Source: Alphaproteobacteria bacterium (GTDB lineage Bacteria; Pseudomonadota; Alphaproteobacteria; Micavibrionales; UBA1664). From it: a stretch of DNA of 12,519 nt. Below are positions 1 through 5,994 of the stretch, one piece after another (within the stretch, counting starts at the first letter, position 1; each line of letters begins with the position of its first letter). The position numbers were made by a program, and so were the translations under genes. The stretch covers positions 1 through 12,519 of the forward strand of contig JAGWXJ010000047.1 in assembly GCA_018969935.1 (NCBI GenBank). The letters are read 5' to 3'. The notes below the pieces were generated by a model. That model worked only from the letters and a program-made list of their open reading frames with translations, was not told the DNA's origin and searched no databases.

Positions 1-314
1 TTGAAGAAGAAATCCACGTATTCCGTCACATTCTGGTCATTCAATACCAGTGCGCCGCGGTTGGATACCTTGTTAAGTGGGTCAGCAGAGCCATCGAGCA
101 GGTAAAAGCTCTGTCCGTCGGAAAGGAATTCAAGGGTAAAGGATGGCAAGGTCGCAAAGTTGGTAAGCCGCACAAGGTTGAACCCGCGGTAGAAGGGCAG
201 CACGGCAACGCTAGCCTCGCTGGTTGCTTTTGAAAACAGGGCGCCATCCGGCGTGCTTGATACACGCTGGATGATCTTGGCTGTTTCATTGCGCTCAAGT
301 TTCTGCCAGTTCAT
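1..314 (-). CDS. Unknown protein, N-terminal 104 residues (runs off left edge)
   Basis: An open frame starts at ATG 314-312 and stays open to base 1, so only the N-terminal part of the protein is present. The start follows a GGAA ribosome-binding element about 7 bases upstream. The protein begins MNWQKLERNE and has no signal peptide or membrane segment in the visible part. It mixes charged stretches with beta-like hydrophobic stretches (VAVLPFYRGFNLVRL and LEFLSDGQSFYLLDG), which suggests a soluble mixed alpha/beta protein. I do not recognise the family. It is the last gene of a same-strand run coming from the DUF883 cluster, separated from the 24-residue microprotein gene by 63 bases, so it may be co-transcribed or have its own promoter. 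A different, shorter frame across the same bases (41-298) gives a low-complexity translation and is rejected. Confidence 0.7.
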   Translation of the reverse strand, partial: MNWQKLERNETAKIIQRVSSTPDGALFSKATSEASVAVLPFYRGFNLVRLTNFATLPSFTLEFLSDGQSFYLLDGSADPLNKVSNRGALVLNDQNVTEYVDFFF

Positions 315-327
315 GAGAATTCCAGAA

Positions 328-349
328 TCACATCTGTGAATTTATCACA
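328..349. promoter_or_regulatory. Overlapping TCACA/TGTGA inverted repeats (possible CRP/FNR-family operator)
   Basis: The gap between the microprotein gene and the left-edge gene contains TCACA (328-332), TGTGA (335-339) and TCACA (345-349). The first two form an inverted repeat with a 2-base centre. The last two form TGTGA-N5-TCACA, which resembles the TGTGA-N6-TCACA layout of CRP-type sites but is one base short. It sits 14-35 bases upstream of the start at 314. Binding is only inferred from the half-site sequence, and no regulator gene is in the window. Confidence 0.25.
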
Positions 350-377
350 AACGGCAGCACTTGGCACTTCAAAAGCC

Positions 378-452
378 TTAGTTGAACATAAGGTAAATCA
401 GGATAATGACGGGAATTGGCACCCCGACCAGCCACAAAAGTATACCGCGCAT
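378..452 (-). CDS. 24-residue hydrophobic membrane microprotein
   Basis: ATG 452-450 opens a 24-codon frame ending in TAA at 380-378. The product starts MRGILLWLVG, continues with the core GVPIPVIILIY, and ends LMFN. Apart from Arg2 it has no charged residue, so it should be a single membrane-spanning helix kinked by the two prolines of the VPIP motif. The start lies 2 bases after the TAA of the 58-residue gene, and its ribosome-binding element (GAAAGG, about 9 bases upstream) is inside the end of that gene, a layout expected for translational coupling. I recall very short proteobacterial proteins with a similar G-V-P-x-P-hydrophobic core but cannot confirm a match here. Its function is unknown, and a role with the neighbouring small membrane proteins is inference. 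Confidence 0.6.
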   Translation of the reverse strand: MRGILLWLVGVPIPVIILIYLMFN

Positions 453-454
453 GG

Positions 455-631
455 TTACCGGCCTTTCACGGCGTCATCAACGGCATCGCCAACGTTATCG
501 GCCGCATCGCTGATGCCCTCGCTGATTTTTTCACCGGGCGTCTTGCGGTCTTCGTGCATCTGCACGGCAAGAATGACGAATATGCCAAGCAGTAGAACGG
601 CTATGATAGTAAGTACGTTTTTGTTACCCAT
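455..631 (-). CDS. 58-residue single-span membrane protein with acidic tail
   Basis: The start is ATG 631-629, preceded by CAGGAG about 9 bases upstream. This is better than an upstream Met at 778 that would overlap the preceding gene extensively. The product has a short polar N-terminus (MGNKN), one membrane helix at residues 6-24, and then a charged, soluble, Asp-rich tail containing TPGEKISEGI and repeated DAADN/GDAVDDAV units that look like an amphipathic helix. It lies 31 bases after the YqjE-like gene and 2 bases before the microprotein gene, all on the same strand. The tail style (EKI..GI.DAAD) is familiar from small alphaproteobacterial membrane proteins of unknown function. No catalytic motif is visible. 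Confidence 0.75.
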   Translation of the reverse strand: MGNKNVLTIIAVLLLGIFVILAVQMHEDRKTPGEKISEGISDAADNVGDAVDDAVKGR

Positions 632-662
632 GGTCGAGTGCTCCTGAAGGGTTTGATTTGTG

Positions 663-1100
663 CTAGTGGATGAACTTTTCACCGGCCAGAAAACCGGCAG
701 CAGCCGCGAGCGTGGTTGCCGTGCGCGGATTCTCGCGGATGGTGTCGCCAACGGCGTCATCGGTGCGTGCAATCGCAAGCTCCAGAAGCTTCATAACGTC
801 ATCCTTGATGGCGAGAAGCTTCTGCCTCTTGATCGCTGTCACGTAATACGATGCAAAAGCCGCCGACATGCCGCACACGAATATAAATCCGCCCGTGGTC
901 ATCGCCGCGATTTCCACACCGTACTTGGCGCGAAGCAACATGAATCCCGCAAAGGCTATGAATCCAAGGCCGCACACCATAAACACAGCCGCAACAGCCA
1001 GCAGGCTTTTGCTGATGCTGCCTTTGGTAATTGCATAGGCATCGTTGTCCAACAGCTGATTAAGGAGCAGTTGCCTCGAAAGCGCGTTCAAGACAGGCAT
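663..1100 (-). CDS. YqjE-like (phage holin superfamily III type) two-helix membrane protein
   Basis: A 145-residue protein with an amphipathic N-terminus, two predicted membrane helices (about residues 33-56 and 63-86), a charged stretch (KRQKLLAIKDDVMKLLELA), and a C-terminal small-residue hydrophobic segment at 122-143 (ENPRTATTLAAAAGFLAG). The two close helices and the position directly after a DUF883 gene match the yqjD-yqjE arrangement known from Enterobacteria, where YqjE belongs to the PF07332 family. The C-terminal segment resembles the DUF883 membrane tail rather than YqjE, so the protein may be a hybrid. It starts 6 bases after the stop of the DUF883 gene with GGAGA about 9 bases upstream, so the two are surely one operon. 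Assignment is by architecture and context. Residue identity to YqjE is not something I can demonstrate. Confidence 0.7.
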   Translation of the reverse strand: MPVLNALSRQLLLNQLLDNDAYAITKGSISKSLLAVAAVFMVCGLGFIAFAGFMLLRAKYGVEIAAMTTGGFIFVCGMSAAFASYYVTAIKRQKLLAIKDDVMKLLELAIARTDDAVGDTIRENPRTATTLAAAAGFLAGEKFIH

Positions 1101-1106
1101 GATAGC

Positions 1107-1436
1107 TTATCTCCGGCTAAGAAGAACACTGGCCAGAATGCCAACGGCAAACGCTGCGCAAATGGCTTTTGTAGGCTCGGACTTGGTATAATCCTCGATA
1201 GCCTTAAGCTGTTTGGAACCTTGCGTCTTGAGGGTTTCAAGGCTGTCTTGCGCAAAGCTCTCAAGCTTATGGGTTTGGGCAATGCCTACCTGCTTGATGT
1301 CTTGCACAAGGCGTGCGGAATCTTCTTTCAGCGCCTGTACATCCTCGCGGATATCCGTGGCGGCAAGGTCCTCTTTAAAACCGTTGGTAGCGTCCGAAAC
1401 ATTGCGTGCAATTTTTTGGGGGCTGATACTGGCCAT
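1107..1436 (-). CDS. DUF883 family protein (YqjD/ElaB-like membrane-anchored protein)
   Basis: A 109-residue protein. Residues 1-85 are a long charged, heptad-like helix (ALKEDSARLVQDIKQ, LESFAQDSLETLK). They are followed by the family hallmark: a short EPTK turn and a C-terminal membrane helix of small residues at 87-106, ending LLSRR. This matches the DUF883/ElaB/YqjD family. In E. coli, YqjD anchors to the inner membrane through this tail and binds ribosomes in stationary phase; that role is known for the family member and not shown here. I chose ATG 1436-1434 because GGAGG lies about 8 bases upstream. An in-frame Met at 1505 would add 23 poorly conserved-looking residues with no ribosome-binding element. 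It heads the small membrane protein operon and starts 86 bases after the dusA stop on the same strand. I see no clear sigma-70 or EcfG promoter in that gap. Confidence 0.85.
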   Translation of the reverse strand: MASISPQKIARNVSDATNGFKEDLAATDIREDVQALKEDSARLVQDIKQVGIAQTHKLESFAQDSLETLKTQGSKQLKAIEDYTKSEPTKAICAAFAVGILASVLLSRR

Positions 1437-1522
1437 GATGGGTTTCCTCCGGAATTGGTTGTTGCTTGTGCATTTCCAATGCGCGGGGAGGGGATTTGGT
1501 TTCATCCCGTATAAAAAGAATT

Positions 1523-2473
1523 TTAGGCTACGGCCTCTAGGGCTGCATTCAATATGTCTGCGGCATTGCGCGATTTAAGCGCATCTACCGTCAAAATCTG
1601 GCGCCAGCGGCGGGCCCCGCGCTTGCCGGTATTCATGCCGACCATGTGCTTGGTTATCGCGTGCAGCGGGGTCCCGTGCGCATCCATCTGCGCCTGCGCA
1701 TAAACAGCCATCCTGCTTACAACGCTTTCAAGCGTAATAGGTGCCGTGCCATGCAGCTTTTCTTCTATCTCTATCAGTACCTCGGGGGTGTGGTAGGCGG
1801 CGCGGCCTAGCATCACGCCGTCAAAGCGTTTTAGGTGCGTTAGCGTGTCTTGCGCCGTGGTGATACCCCCGTTCAGGGTCATCAGCGTGTCGGGGAAGTC
1901 CTTTTTAAGCGCGGCCGCAAGGTCGTAATCCAGCGGTGGCACTTCGCGGTTCTCGCGGGGCGAAAGGCCTTTTAGCCAGGCCTTGCGCGCATGCACGATA
2001 AAGTGCGGTGCCTTTACGGTGTCCACAAAACGCCAGAGCATCTCGCGCGGGTCTGCGTCATCAATCCCGATACGGCATTTGACAGTGACAGGCACGCTTA
2101 CGGCCTCGCGCATCGCGGCAACACAGTCGGCCACCAGTTGTGGCTCGGCCATCAGGCAGGCGCCAAACGCGCCTTTCTGCACTCTTTCCGATGGGCACCC
2201 GCAATTGAGGTTGATCTCGTCATACCCGTATGCCGCGCCAAGTTTTGCGCACTTCGCAAGGTCATCTGGTTCGCTGCCGCCCAGCTGCAGGGCAACTGGG
2301 TGCTCCGATGCGTCGTAACGCAAATGGCGCTCCACATCCCCGTGCAAAAGCGCGCCCGTGGTCACCATTTCCGTGTACAAAACGGCATGGGGCGCCAGCA
2401 GGCGATGGAAGTACCGGCAATGCCGGTCTGTCCAGTCCATCATCGGGGCGACGCTCACGATGTTGCGCTGCAT
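1523..2473 (-). CDS. dusA: tRNA-dihydrouridine(20/20a) synthase DusA
   Basis: A 316-residue FMN enzyme that reduces uridine 20/20a in the tRNA D-loop with NADPH. Residues 6-18 (VSVAPMMDWTDRH) form the N-terminal flavin-site signature. NLNCGCPSERVQ at 88-99 carries the catalytic cysteine, Cys93, the same number as in Thermus Dus. Later come VKCRIGID, FIVHARKAWLKGLSPRENR (the tRNA/FMN-binding His-Ala-Arg segment), the phosphate-binding TLNGGI and VMLGRAAY motifs, and the C-terminal GARRWR typical of DusA rather than DusB/DusC. The length agrees with E. coli DusA (330). I chose ATG 2473-2471, with AGGAAA 7 bases upstream; the longer open frame to 2686 lies over the SH3 gene and lacks Dus-like sequence. 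It diverges from the SH3 gene with only 28 bases between the start codons, so the promoters must overlap the other gene. Confidence 0.95.
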   Translation of the reverse strand: MQRNIVSVAPMMDWTDRHCRYFHRLLAPHAVLYTEMVTTGALLHGDVERHLRYDASEHPVALQLGGSEPDDLAKCAKLGAAYGYDEINLNCGCPSERVQKGAFGACLMAEPQLVADCVAAMREAVSVPVTVKCRIGIDDADPREMLWRFVDTVKAPHFIVHARKAWLKGLSPRENREVPPLDYDLAAALKKDFPDTLMTLNGGITTAQDTLTHLKRFDGVMLGRAAYHTPEVLIEIEEKLHGTAPITLESVVSRMAVYAQAQMDAHGTPLHAITKHMVGMNTGKRGARRWRQILTVDALKSRNAADILNAALEAVA

Positions 2474-2501
2474 GGATGTTTTCCTGTAAAACGCTACGGT
2501 T

Positions 2502-3017
2502 ATGTTTTCACGCCCCGTTTTTATCCTCTTTCTGTTGATGCTGTCACTGTTTTTGGCGGCCCCGGCTGCGCCTGCGCGGGCGGAGGATATAGGCTCGGTA
2601 ACAAAACTCCCGCTGCCGCGCTTTGTCAGCCTGCGCTCCGATACGGTGTATGTGCGCGCGGGCCCGGGCATGCGTTTCCCCGTCAAATGGGTGTACCAGC
2701 GCCGCAGCTACCCCCTGCAAGTGGTGCAGGAATTCGATACATGGCGCAAAATAAGGGATTCCGACGGCGATGAAGGCTGGGTCCACCAGTCGCTGCTCTC
2801 GGGCAACCGCCATGTGCTCGTTGCCGGGCAAATTCCGGTCACAATATATAAGAAGCCTGAATCCGATGCCCGCCCCGTAGCCCAAATAGAACCGGGCGTA
2901 GTTGCAAAACTCAACGAATGCGAGGATGATTGGTGTGACGTGTCCGTCAGCGGCTACGAGGGTTGGTTGTTGAAGTCCACTCTATGGGGCGTTTACGAAC
3001 ACGAGGAATCGGAGTAA
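2502..3017 (+). CDS. Secreted protein with two bacterial SH3 domains (SH3_4/DUF1058 type)
   Basis: A 171-residue protein. Residues 1-27 are a signal peptide (hydrophobic core FILFLLMLSLFLAAP, cleavage likely after ARA), so it is periplasmic. Two SH3-like repeats follow, at about 41-100 and 105-165. The first has the family signature VYVRAGPGMRFPVKWVY followed by WRKIRDSDGDEGWVHQSLL. The second ends GYEGWLLKSTLWGVY. Cys140 and Cys145 could form a disulfide in the periplasm. Such proteins are common in Alphaproteobacteria and are presumed to bind cell-wall or other envelope ligands; the ligand is unknown. The start lacks any ribosome-binding element. A weak TTGCGC-N18-TAAAAC element at 2463-2492 would put transcription start within a few bases of the ATG, so a nearly leaderless message is possible. 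The gene may be partly co-transcribed with the 307-residue gene 80 bases downstream. Confidence 0.85.
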   Translation: MFSRPVFILFLLMLSLFLAAPAAPARAEDIGSVTKLPLPRFVSLRSDTVYVRAGPGMRFPVKWVYQRRSYPLQVVQEFDTWRKIRDSDGDEGWVHQSLLSGNRHVLVAGQIPVTIYKKPESDARPVAQIEPGVVAKLNECEDDWCDVSVSGYEGWLLKSTLWGVYEHEESE

Positions 3018-3084
3018 TCCTGATTCATAATAAATCGCTAAGTGAATCGAATCGCCTTTCCGAATCAATACCTTCCAACGAATC
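3006..3084. promoter_or_regulatory. Cluster of six GANTC (CcrM-type methylation) sites
   Basis: GANTC occurs at 3006-3010, 3022-3026, 3044-3048, 3049-3053, 3062-3066 and 3080-3084. This is six sites in 79 bases, five of them GAATC, where about 0.3 is expected at one per 256 positions. The first overlaps the end of the SH3 gene and the rest fill the gap before the 307-residue gene. In Alphaproteobacteria, GANTC is the target of the cell-cycle methylase CcrM, and promoter methylation state can switch transcription. No ccrM gene is in the window, so that use is inferred. The gap also contains CATAAT (3026-3031), a fair -10 element without a good -35. Confidence 0.5.
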
Positions 3085-3097
3085 TCCCTCCGGTAAT

Positions 3098-4021
3098 ATG
3101 CTCACCCGATCCCTGTCATCCTATATCGATATCGCGCAGTCCTTTTACGGTCAGGCGTGCGACATGTGTCAGGAAGGCCGCAGCGTAAACCTGCTGCGCC
3201 TTATCAACGTGTGGGGCGGCGCTCTGGCCGAATGCATGCTGGACTACGAGAACCCCGAGCAAGCCGTCGAAGACGCGCTGCGCGAAATTTCCGTGCTGCC
3301 CGAAAACGAAACATGGGTCATGCCCATGGCGCGTTCTGCCAGCGCAACCGAAATCGATATTGAATTGGGCCGCACGCTTGCCCGCCTGTATCTTGGCGAT
3401 GGCATCGAATGGACTTTGGTCACCCGCAACGCTCTCGTTGAAGTTGGCCGCGGCATACGTTTCTTGGCAGGTGCCGATGATGCCTGCGATGCCCTGATGG
3501 CGGATTCCATCCGCATGGGCATCCGCTACGAACTCGGCGCCCACGGCATCTGTGACCGCACGATCGATGTCAAAATCTCTGGCCAGCGCTGGACGATTGC
3601 CGATTGCATTCTTTCGCTCTCCGCCCTCGCAGGCAGCCATCAGGCCCGCCTGATGATGGATGCTGGTATCGCCAATCACGCCTCTCTTGAAAAAGCGCTC
3701 GATGACCTCATGCGCATCATGATGGAAGAAGCCGTGCGCCACGGCATGCCGGGCGAGGTGAATATCCTTCACGGAATCCCCGCAAACGACACCAAACTCT
3801 CCATCCATGGCGATCTCATTCGCTCGGTCGAGCCGCTGGCCCTGACCGTATTGGAAGAACTCCACATGCTTGACCGCACATGCCAGGCCATCGCGCTTGC
3901 CAAAGCCGCAGGCCGTATGGTGGCTGTAGCCGCCGCCGGTGAAAACCCGGATATCGAGCATGTGGTCGCCCGCCCGCTGGCCCTCACGGCCATGATGGGC
4001 GCCTTCCGCGCCGCTGTTTAA
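3098..4021 (+). CDS. Unknown 307-residue helical protein
   Basis: I do not recognise this protein. From ATG 3098 it is 307 residues with no signal peptide or membrane helix. It is mostly predicted helix, with alanine-rich stretches (SLSALAGSHQARLMMDAGIANH, written here only to mark about residues 214-235) and a C-terminal helical region rich in Ala and Met. Cysteines are scattered and form no obvious metal motif. The frame stays open upstream to ATG 2963, but that would overlap the SH3 gene and translate the GANTC-rich gap as a Ser/Glu repeat, so I prefer 3098. No ribosome-binding element is visible there, which leaves the start uncertain. The coding sequence has GC-rich third positions like its neighbours and a clean stop 10 bases from the convergent lipoprotein gene. 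The upstream methylation-site cluster hints at cell-cycle-linked expression, which is inference only. Confidence 0.75.
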   Translation: MLTRSLSSYIDIAQSFYGQACDMCQEGRSVNLLRLINVWGGALAECMLDYENPEQAVEDALREISVLPENETWVMPMARSASATEIDIELGRTLARLYLGDGIEWTLVTRNALVEVGRGIRFLAGADDACDALMADSIRMGIRYELGAHGICDRTIDVKISGQRWTIADCILSLSALAGSHQARLMMDAGIANHASLEKALDDLMRIMMEEAVRHGMPGEVNILHGIPANDTKLSIHGDLIRSVEPLALTVLEELHMLDRTCQAIALAKAAGRMVAVAAAGENPDIEHVVARPLALTAMMGAFRAAV

Positions 4022-4031
4022 TCTTGGTTTC

Positions 4032-4925
4032 TTAAGGCGTGCACTTCGTTGCGGGCGTGGCTTGTTTTTGCATGCTGGCCAACAAGTGCTTTGTGACTTT
4101 ATCAGCAAAGTATTCGCCCAAAATGGCTCGGCCTGCATCTGGCGAAGGTGCTGACATCAAACGTTGGGCAACCGCAGCCTGTTCAGGGTATTTTGCAGCG
4201 AGCGCCATGGTCGACATTATACCGCCGCCGCTGCTTTTGGCTTCGTCCCACAACAATTTGAACTCAGTAACAACAGCGGCCATCGACTCGGAAAGCAGTT
4301 GAGTATTCAAATCTCGATCTCGCGAAGTTTGCTTAAAATTTGGAGGCATGAAGGCAGAAGCGGTAGTGAAGTACTTGGGTGTAACCTGCTGTGCGTTAAG
4401 CAAGTCCATAATATCGTTTCTATGCAAAGGAAACATGGCTTTTAGGATATCCGCAACCACAGGTTTGATAGTTGCCTCGGTGGCATATTGCCCACACCCC
4501 AAACGGGTATCTATCACAGTGTTTTGAGTGATCGGCGCGCTTTTCACGGCAACAGCAGGGGCAGCGTCATACGTGAAAAGTTTCCCGCTTTTTGTGTACA
4601 GCAATATCTTGCCGTCTTTGGTTCTCAAAGCTAGGTCTTCTTCAAACAGTCTGTACTTGGCGCCTTTTCCAATGCCTGGAGTACCGCTGTTCACATACAA
4701 ACGGCCATCGTCGGCTTTATAATATTCGTCCATACCGCCATCGGTGCCGATTTTTTGAAGCTCGACAACTTTATTGCCCACATTAATTGTCAGTAACATG
4801 GAGTTGGTTTCGGCAACACCTTGCGTATTTGTAGGCATTGGCGGTTTGCCATCTCCACAGCCCGCCAGTGTCGAAGCCGCGAGAGCCAGAGGCAAAAAGT
4901 ATTTTGCAAGGAACGATGCTTTCAT
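4032..4925 (-). CDS. Unknown lipoprotein (297 residues)
   Basis: The N-terminus is a lipoprotein signal: MKASFLAKYF, a hydrophobic core, then the lipobox LAGC at residues 20-23, so Cys23 should be acylated. Residue +2 is Gly, not Asp, so outer-membrane sorting is expected by the E. coli rule, which may not hold here. The mature protein has a Pro/Asn linker, a beta-like segment at about 42-110 (repeated strands such as KVVELQKIG and KILLYTKSGKLFTYD), and a helical C-terminal half. The pattern resembles a small beta domain plus helical domain, but I do not recognise a family. Cys144 and the C-terminal Cys (in ATKCTP) could pair. A weak GAAAG element precedes the start. It lies 47 bases after the other lipoprotein-like gene on the same strand, probably one operon. 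Base composition is noticeably AT-richer than dusA or the fab genes, which may mean transfer. Confidence 0.75.
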   Translation of the reverse strand: MKASFLAKYFLPLALAASTLAGCGDGKPPMPTNTQGVAETNSMLLTINVGNKVVELQKIGTDGGMDEYYKADDGRLYVNSGTPGIGKGAKYRLFEEDLALRTKDGKILLYTKSGKLFTYDAAPAVAVKSAPITQNTVIDTRLGCGQYATEATIKPVVADILKAMFPLHRNDIMDLLNAQQVTPKYFTTASAFMPPNFKQTSRDRDLNTQLLSESMAAVVTEFKLLWDEAKSSGGGIMSTMALAAKYPEQAAVAQRLMSAPSPDAGRAILGEYFADKVTKHLLASMQKQATPATKCTP

Positions 4926-4972
4926 GATCTGCTATCTTTCGTCGTTATTAGGATACCTAAGTAACAAATGAT

Positions 4973-5959
4973 CTATCTCTTTCCTAAAGCAGGGCCCGTA
5001 TACGAAGGCGGTTCCCTGAGTGTAAGCGGCGTATCGATGGCAGCAAGAAGGTCTTGAGGCAGGCGCGTCGTCACCCAAGGCAGCCCGCCCTCTTTTTGTT
5101 CGCAACCCTGAATGGGGTTGTTCGCTTGAACGCGTTCCACGCTCATGTTGTATACGGCTTTGCGTTCGGCTTTCTCGTTTCCTTCAAGTACGGCAAAGGT
5201 CCAGTCTATGGCAGTTTGGGGCCGTAACATGATTATCGAGCCGTAAAGGGCTGCGGTGGCGATTTTCAGGTCTTTGCGCTTCTTGGTGTCCAGTAGCACA
5301 CGCTTGAGCAAATCAAGCGACATAAGGTCCGATGTATGTTGAAGCCGCGAGTATGTGGCACAAAATTCGGTATTGCCTGTTGTGTTGTCGCCAAGCATTC
5401 TTTGTTGCGCGCCTGCTTTGTATTGCCGCCAGTGCGCGTATTCGTTTGATAGCGCTACCATCATTCTTATGGCGCGGATCTGCCCGAGGCTGGGTCTGGC
5501 TTCAGCTTTCATCTTTCCAACGCCAAGTCTGTAATCCAGTGCTACAGCCCGGTTATTCTCTGGGAAGTCATTGATGACAGTATATCCGCCGATGGACATG
5601 AAAAAGGCCACGGCGCTGGGCACCAAAGACTGGCTGGGAGTGTTGGCGAAATAGAAGGGTGACTCCTTGAAGTATGCATCATAGCGGTTATCAAGGCTGG
5701 TCATGGCGCGGCGGGCAATTTCGAATACCGTATGGGTATCAAGGTCCTCGCGCTCAAGCACGGGGTCATAAAGGCAGGCAGCCAAATCGGCGTGTCCTGT
5801 TTTACATGTACTGCCGAAGGGCAGGGTGATGCTTTGCACCAGTCTGGGGCCGGATGGTTTTTCCGTGAGGGGGGTAATGGTGCTTACACCCTGCGCGGCG
5901 CAACCTGCGTTAAAGACCGCAGCCAACAATGCGCCAATCTGCCGTTTGCTTAAAACCAT
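4973..5959 (-). CDS. Unknown exported, probably lipid-anchored protein (328 residues)
   Basis: I chose ATG 5959-5957, giving MVLSKRQIGALLAAVFNAGC. This is a short basic N-terminus and a hydrophobic core ending at Cys20. The lipobox is imperfect: Asn at -3 where Leu/Val/Ile is usual, with Ala-Gly before the Cys, so it may be a lipoprotein or a conventionally cleaved periplasmic protein. The rest is helical with several cysteines and segments such as PSLGQIRAIRMMVALSNEYAHWRQY. No known domain is recognised. The frame continues upstream to 5998, but a strong promoter with its -10 at 5966-5971 starts transcription at about 5959, which excludes those starts. Neither a ribosome-binding element nor a 5' leader is visible, consistent with leaderless translation. 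It is probably first in a two-gene operon with the downstream lipoprotein and is divergent from fabA. Confidence 0.75.
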   Translation of the reverse strand: MVLSKRQIGALLAAVFNAGCAAQGVSTITPLTEKPSGPRLVQSITLPFGSTCKTGHADLAACLYDPVLEREDLDTHTVFEIARRAMTSLDNRYDAYFKESPFYFANTPSQSLVPSAVAFFMSIGGYTVINDFPENNRAVALDYRLGVGKMKAEARPSLGQIRAIRMMVALSNEYAHWRQYKAGAQQRMLGDNTTGNTEFCATYSRLQHTSDLMSLDLLKRVLLDTKKRKDLKIATAALYGSIIMLRPQTAIDWTFAVLEGNEKAERKAVYNMSVERVQANNPIQGCEQKEGGLPWVTTRLPQDLLAAIDTPLTLREPPSYTGPALGKR

Positions 5960-5965
5960 CAGAAA

Positions 5966-5994
5966 ACTATAAACAAAACAATACATTATGTCAA
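5966..5994 (-). promoter_or_regulatory. Near-consensus sigma-70 promoter, TTGACA-N17-TATAGT
   Basis: On the minus strand, a perfect -35 TTGACA (5994-5989) is followed by exactly 17 bases and the -10 TATAGT (5971-5966), five of six matches. The expected transcription start, about 7 bases on, falls at base 5959-5958, the A of the ATG chosen for the 328-residue gene. This would give a leaderless message. Confidence 0.7.

Noticed and set aside
660..1514. A 284-codon plus-strand frame opposite the DUF883 and YqjE-like genes
   Set aside because: Its translation is compositionally odd (rich in His, Arg, Lys, Cys) and lies antisense to two recognisable genes with good ribosome-binding elements.
1437..1522. 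EcfG-type stress promoter (GGAAC-N16/17-GTT) upstream of the DUF883 gene
   Set aside because: A GGAAA element is present on the minus strand, but no GTT lies at the required distance.
1513..1536. Possible dusA terminator: AGGC-TACG-GCCT stem near a T run on the minus strand
   Set aside because: The stem is only 4 base pairs and 7 bases separate it from the T run, so it is too weak to call.
1991..2773. A 260-codon plus-strand frame opposite dusA
   Set aside because: It opposes a DusA with intact motifs and overlaps the start of the SH3 gene.
3116..4138. A 340-codon minus-strand frame opposite the 307-residue gene
   Set aside because: Both strands are open here, so the choice is less certain than for fabA. 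The plus-strand translation has normal amino acid balance and helical pattern, while the minus one is rich in His, Gln and Phe and overlaps the lipoprotein gene.
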